A stretch of DNA of 16,517 bases from Chloroflexota bacterium. GTDB lineage: Bacteria > Chloroflexota > UBA6077. Below the pieces are notes generated by a model. That model did no database searches and was not told the origin of the DNA. It was given only the letters and a program-made list of their open reading frames with translations. Positions within the stretch are counted from its first letter, which is position 1. Every line of letters starts with the position of its first letter. The stretch is from positions 1-16,517 of the forward strand of contig JAJZQR010000104.1 in assembly GCA_021806765.1 (NCBI GenBank), written 5' to 3'. Of this stretch, positions 13,228 to 16,517 are shown piece after piece. Made by a program: the position numbers and the translations under genes.

Positions 13228-14424
13228 TCACTCCTGGGGGTCGCGTCCCAACTGCTCCCGGAAGGTGGCTCGCACTCGCTGCCGGACCTCGGGGTTCAGC
13301 AGCACCTCCACCCCCGTCCAGGCCAGCAGGGTGGCGCCCGTGGCAATCAGCTGATCGGCCCGTTCGGTGATGGCGGCGGCGGCGAACTCCGGGCTGTGGC
13401 CCACGATCCCCTTCTCGCAAATCCCCATGTAGGGGTGGATGGTGGGGACCACCTGGCTCACGTCGCCGATGTCGCTGGACCCCACGCCGCCATCGGCCGG
13501 AGGGGTCTCGTACTCGATGCCCAGGACTTCCATGTTCCCTCGCAGAACCTCGATCAGTTCCCGGTTGCAGACCCGGGCCGCGTAGCTGACTCCCTTGTGC
13601 ACCTCCGGCCTGGCGCCGGTGGCCAGGGCAGCGCCCTCCACGATGTTGAGGAACTTCTTTTCCAGATCCTCCACGTACTCCTGATCTTTGGCCCGCAGCA
13701 GGAACTTGGCGGAGGCGTACTCCGGGATGATGTTGGGGGCGTCACCCCCATGGGTGATGCAGCCGTGGACCCTGGCGTCCGGCTTCAGCATCTGGCGGAG
13801 GGCATTCAGGCTGAAGAAGAGCTGGAGCACCGCGTCCAGGGCGCTGATCCCTTTGTCGGGGTAGGCCGCGGCGTGGGCAGACTTACCGAAGAACTCCACG
13901 TCGAAGTGGGACACAGCCAGGGAGCCCCTGTCCAGGTAGGTCTCATCCTTGGGGTGCATGATGATGGCAGCATCCAGCCCCTGGAAAACTCCGGCGTTGG
14001 TCATGATCACCTTGCCGCCGCCCCCTTCCTCGGCGGGGGTGCCTATCACCTGGATGGTTCCCTCCAGATTCGGGAGGGCGCGCTTCACGGCCAGGCCGGC
14101 GCCCAGGGCCCAGACGGCCATCAGGTTATGGCCGCAGGCGTGGCCCAGCTTTGGCAGGGCATCGTACTCCGCCAGGAAAGCCACTGCCGGCTTGCCCCGA
14201 CCGTAGTTGGCGACGAAGGCCGTCTCCAGCCCCGCCACAGGTCGCTGGACGGTGAAGCCCTCCTTTTCCAGCTCCCCCGTCAGCAGCGCCACCGCCCGGT
14301 GCTCCTGAAACTGGATCTCCGGATTGGCATGGATGGTATGGGATATCTCGGTCAGTCTGGGATGGAGGCCCCTTACCTCCTTCCCGATGAGTTCCTTGGC
14401 GCTGTCTACTGGGGTTCCACCCAT
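13228..14424 (-). CDS. M20-family amidohydrolase / metallopeptidase (AbgB/ACY1L2-like), copy B
   Basis: A 398-residue dizinc hydrolase of the M20D group, which cleaves amide bonds of N-acyl amino acids, p-aminobenzoyl-glutamate or dipeptides. EYDALPKLGHACGHN gives Asp88, His95, Cys97 and His99. PAEEGGGGK gives the catalytic Glu132 and metal Glu133. His157 follows in IIMHPKD, and His343 is in GHSPEF. Between them, about residues 180-290 form the dimerisation (lid) domain with GKSAHAAAYPDKGISALDAV. Every landmark is intact. ATG 14424 has AAGGAG on the minus strand upstream. It is the downstream member of a tandem duplicate 16 bp behind copy A, so the two are probably co-transcribed. The end abuts the octamer hairpin. 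Confidence 0.92.
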   Translation of the reverse strand: MGGTPVDSAKELIGKEVRGLHPRLTEISHTIHANPEIQFQEHRAVALLTGELEKEGFTVQRPVAGLETAFVANYGRGKPAVAFLAEYDALPKLGHACGHNLMAVWALGAGLAVKRALPNLEGTIQVIGTPAEEGGGGKVIMTNAGVFQGLDAAIIMHPKDETYLDRGSLAVSHFDVEFFGKSAHAAAYPDKGISALDAVLQLFFSLNALRQMLKPDARVHGCITHGGDAPNIIPEYASAKFLLRAKDQEYVEDLEKKFLNIVEGAALATGARPEVHKGVSYAARVCNRELIEVLRGNMEVLGIEYETPPADGGVGSSDIGDVSQVVPTIHPYMGICEKGIVGHSPEFAAAAITERADQLIATGATLLAWTGVEVLLNPEVRQRVRATFREQLGRDPQE

Positions 14425-14434
14425 GGTGAAGGCG

Positions 14435-14450
14435 CTCCTTTCAGTCCTGA
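14435..14450 (-). promoter_or_regulatory. Conserved ribosome-binding leader between the tandem M20 genes
   Basis: The 16-mer here (minus strand TCAGGACTGAAAGGAG) holds the final codons and stop of copy A and the ribosome site of copy B. It recurs with one change (CGA for TGA) at 15649-15664 in front of copy A, 12 bases from its ATG. Both copies thus inherited the same initiation context. Confidence 0.6.
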
Positions 14451-15637
14451 GGATCCCGCCCCAACTGCTCCCGGAAGCTGTCCCTCACTCGCTGGCGGAC
14501 CTCGGGGTTCAGCAGCACGTCGGCCCCGGTCCAGGCCATCAGGGTGCAGCCGGTGGCGATGGCCCTGTCCGCCCGTTCGTCGCCGGTCGCCTTCGCGAAC
14601 TCCGGGCTGTGGAGGGGGACCCCCGTGTCGGTGATCTGCAGCAGTGGATGCACGGCGGGCACCAACTGGCTCACGTTGCCGATGTCGCTGGAGCCCGTGC
14701 CGCTGCCGACGGGCGCATCCTCGTACTGGATCCCCAGCGCCTCCATGTTCTGCCGGAGCTGCTCGATCAGGGCCGGGTTGGAAGCCATGGCCGAGTAGCT
14801 GCTCTGGATGGTCAGCTGGGCGCGGGCGCCCGTGGCGAGGGATGCGCCCTCCACGATGTTCCTGAACCGGCGATCCATCTCCTCCAGGTATGCCTGCTCC
14901 CTGGCCCTGAGTATGAACTTGGCGGAGGCGTATTCGGGGATGATGTTGGGGGCGTCGCCACCGTGGGTGATGGAGCCGTGGACCCTGGCGTCCGGCTTCA
15001 GCATCTGCCGCCAGGCGTTGACGCTGAAGAAGACTTGCATCACCGCGTCCAGGGCGCTGATCCCCTCCTCGGGCGAAGCGGCGGCGTGGGCCGACTTCCC
15101 GAAGAACTCCACCTGGTACAGGTTCATCGCCAGGAAGCCCTGCTCCAGGTAGGTGGTGTCCTTGGCGTGGAGGATGATGGCGGCGTCCAGCCCCCGGAAG
15201 ACCCCGGCCTCGCCCATGATCACCTTGCCGCCGCCACCCTCCTCGGCCGGCGTGCCGATCACCTGGATGGTCCCCTGCAAGTCTGGAAGGGCTCGTTTCA
15301 GGGCGATCCCGGCGCCCAGGGCCCAGACGGCCATCAGGTTGTGGCCGCAGGCATGGCCGAGGCTCGGCAGGGCGTCGTACTCCGCCAGGAAGGCCACGGC
15401 AGGCTTGCCCCGGCCGATGCTGGCGACGAAGGCGGTATCCAGCCCCGCCACCGGTCGCTGGACGGCAAAGCCCTCTCTGGCCAGCTCCTCCGTCAGCAGG
15501 GCGACGGCTCGGTGCTCCTGGAACTGCAGCTCCGGGTTGTCGTGGATGGTGTGGGATATCTCGGTCAGTCTGGGATGGAGGCCCCTGACCTCCTTGGCGA
15601 TGCGATCCTTGATGGTTTCCGTCGAAGCTAACGACAT
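14441..15637 (-). CDS. M20-family amidohydrolase / metallopeptidase (AbgB/ACY1L2-like), copy A
   Basis: A 398-residue paralogue of the preceding M20 protein, the same length with essentially no gaps and about three quarters identical by eye. The metal and catalytic residues are kept at the same positions: EYDALPSLGHACGHN (Asp88, His95, Cys97, His99), PAEEGGGGK (Glu132, Glu133), His157 in IILHAKD, and His343 in LHSPEF. Differences cluster in the lid and in substrate-facing stretches (SHFDVEF against NLYQVEF; the region near 280-315), suggesting changed specificity. ATG 15637 has AAGGAG upstream on the minus strand. It is first in a two-gene operon; copy B follows after 16 bp. The physiological substrate cannot be told. 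Confidence 0.92.
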   Translation of the reverse strand: MSLASTETIKDRIAKEVRGLHPRLTEISHTIHDNPELQFQEHRAVALLTEELAREGFAVQRPVAGLDTAFVASIGRGKPAVAFLAEYDALPSLGHACGHNLMAVWALGAGIALKRALPDLQGTIQVIGTPAEEGGGGKVIMGEAGVFRGLDAAIILHAKDTTYLEQGFLAMNLYQVEFFGKSAHAAASPEEGISALDAVMQVFFSVNAWRQMLKPDARVHGSITHGGDAPNIIPEYASAKFILRAREQAYLEEMDRRFRNIVEGASLATGARAQLTIQSSYSAMASNPALIEQLRQNMEALGIQYEDAPVGSGTGSSDIGNVSQLVPAVHPLLQITDTGVPLHSPEFAKATGDERADRAIATGCTLMAWTGADVLLNPEVRQRVRDSFREQLGRDPQD

Positions 15638-15809
15638 AAGGGACGGGGCTCCTTTCGGTCCTGATGGTGGGCTATTGTGCCACAGTCGCGGCGCAGTTTC
15701 GACCCCACAGGGTGCTCCTCCGCGTCGGACTCGCTACCCGCGCAGAACGGCTGAGTGTTAGACTACAGGTAGACCCCTTTCGTCGCCACCACTCCCACCG
15801 CTGACCCCG

Positions 15810-16304
15810 CTACGCCATGCAGCTGATATACCGGTCGGGATGAAGACGTGCGGTCCGACCCGAGTGGCGAGTTTCGAGAGGGTGGAGCCGCCACAGCTCT
15901 ATCTCGAGGCCGAAGAAGTTGATGCTCTTGTCGGTGACCTCGTTCAACCAGTCGAGGGCGGCTCGATGCTCCTCGGTAAAGTGCTCGGCAATCCAGACCA
16001 CTGTGACTGCATTCAGCCCAGCGGCGTAGGTCATCAATTGCCCGAGGTGGGTGTGGTCGGTTTTCTCCAGCTGGTTCTCGATCAGCACCCACGTGCCGGA
16101 GATGGTGTCCTTGCACAGGATGTCCGCCCTGAAGGGGCCGACGTTTTTCTCTTGCGCCTCTAGTTCCAGGTCGAGGCCGACGGCCTCCTCCAGCAGGGCG
16201 AGGTTGTCTTCCCTGGCCAGCCACGGTGTGAAATCAGAGGATTTGCTGGTCCATACCTCTCGCAGATCCACCTGCTGTAGCCGTCCCAGGCTAGGACCCG
16301 CCAT
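15810..16304 (-). CDS. DUF4268-like, PD-(D/E)XK-related protein, probably C-terminally truncated
   Basis: 164 residues from ATG 16304, chosen because GGGAGGAAA lies just upstream. The body matches the N-terminal part of DUF4268-type proteins: LREVWTSKSSDFTPWLA, an acidic helix, FRADILCKDTISGTWVLIENQLEKTDHTHLGQLMTYAAGL, then VVWIAEHFTEEHRAALDWLNE and INFFGLEIELWR. The Asp of RADIL and the Glu-Asn-Gln of IENQ resemble a nuclease core, with Gln in place of the usual Lys. After ELWRL the sequence (HPLETRHSGRTARLHPDRY) no longer looks like the family, which normally runs to about 300 residues or more, so the second half is lost. It may be a decaying defence- or restriction-associated gene. Confidence 0.7.
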   Translation of the reverse strand: MAGPSLGRLQQVDLREVWTSKSSDFTPWLAREDNLALLEEAVGLDLELEAQEKNVGPFRADILCKDTISGTWVLIENQLEKTDHTHLGQLMTYAAGLNAVTVVWIAEHFTEEHRAALDWLNEVTDKSINFFGLEIELWRLHPLETRHSGRTARLHPDRYISCMA

Positions 16305-16323
16305 AAGGTTTCCTCCCGTCTCG

Positions 16324-16410
16324 CTAGTCGCACAGGCCGTACTTGGTCTCGAAGTCATGTATCCACGGATGCCGGCCTGTATCCCTTCCTAAGCAGCTGG
16401 CCCCAGATAG
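16324..16410 (-). pseudogene. Possible C-terminal tail of an upstream gene cut off by the REP-like element
   Basis: On the minus strand a frame ends GRHPWIHDFETKYGLCD followed by TAG at 16324-16326, 19 bp before the ATG of the DUF4268-like gene. The residue mix looks protein-like. Further upstream the same frame runs through the palindrome at 16420-16498 (reading PAKAGIQ and TPAFAGVT), typical of a translated repeat. Either a gene was interrupted or the tail is chance; no family is recognised. Confidence 0.3.
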
Positions 16411-16419
16411 TCTGCCCTT

Positions 16420-16498
16420 CGTCACCCCCGCGAAAGCGGGGGTCCAGGACATCACCGCTCGGAGAGGACCCTGGATGCCCGCCTTCGCGGGCATGACG
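16420..16498. repeat. REP/BIME-like palindromic element
   Basis: The outer arms are CGTCA (16420-16424) and TGACG (16494-16498). The first hairpin is CCCCCGC (16425-16431) with GCGGGGG (16436-16442) on a GAAA tetraloop. The second is TGCCCGC (16476-16482) with GCGGGCA (16487-16493) on CTTC. TCCAGG (16443-16448) and CCTGGA (16470-16475) pair inside. Two hairpin units face each other around a 21-bp centre, the classical arrangement of bacterial intergenic REP pairs that read GTCAxCCCCGCGAAAGCGGGGxTCCAG. Confidence 0.75.
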
Positions 16499-16517
16499 AC
16501 GGATTGTGCACGCGATC

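Noticed and set aside
12991..15631. Long plus-strand open frames (547 and 435 codons) across the M20 region
   Set aside because: They are antisense to two M20 genes with complete motifs. Their composition (Gly/His/Leu/Val-rich, no domain) is what high-GC antisense frames give, and the first runs through the octamer hairpin.

Overview
The window is GC-rich bacterial chromosome carrying core genes (gatB, an RlmD-type methyltransferase, dnaE) interspersed with accessory modules and small palindromic repeats. Codon usage, the dnaE type with its C-terminal extension, the M29 and M20 hydrolases, and the many short C-rich or G-rich inverted repeats fit a Chloroflexota-like metagenomic or thermophile-related bacterium. 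That assignment is inference from style and protein families, not a database match. No tRNA, rRNA, CRISPR array, integrase or transposase was seen.

Layout. (1) 1-1204: the 3' part of gatB, running off the left edge. (2) 1205-1753: C-rich hairpins, then a small VapB-like antitoxin gene and a PIN toxin gene cut to 50 codons. (3) 1754-3529: a 591-residue protein built of about 17 HEAT repeats. (4) 3600-4239: a DUF433 antitoxin and DUF5615 PIN-like toxin pair. (5) 4339-5622: an iron-sulfur 23S rRNA uracil-5-methyltransferase. (6) 5700-6375: a ribbon-helix-helix antitoxin and PIN toxin pair, followed at 6421-6441 by a near-copy of the last seven codons of the methyltransferase gene. (7) 6447-6557: a 111-bp MITE-like palindromic element. 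(8) 6618-11367: dnaE and a translationally overlapping PHP phosphatase gene. (9) 11368-11464: a double C-rich hairpin between convergent genes. (10) 11465-12523 on the minus strand: an M29-type aminopeptidase. (11) 12746-13114 on the plus strand: a small ABM-like protein. (12) 13133-13226: a long hairpin made of 8-bp repeats. (13) 13228-15637 on the minus strand: two tandemly duplicated M20 amidohydrolases. (14) 15810-16498 on the minus strand: a truncated nuclease-like protein, a possible gene tail and a REP-like palindrome.

How it works together. GatB supplies amidotransferase activity for Gln/Asn-tRNA, the methyltransferase modifies 23S rRNA, and DnaE replicates the chromosome: housekeeping genes. 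Between gatB and dnaE sit three unrelated toxin-antitoxin modules, one already broken, making this stretch a small accessory hot spot. The right half is peptide or amide catabolism (M29 plus two M20 paralogues). Repeats have settled in nearly every intergenic gap and in the non-conserved linker of dnaE. I found no convincing new multi-gene system. The most informative unusual signals are the duplicated methyltransferase gene end around the PIN module and the palindromic elements read as protein inside dnaE.
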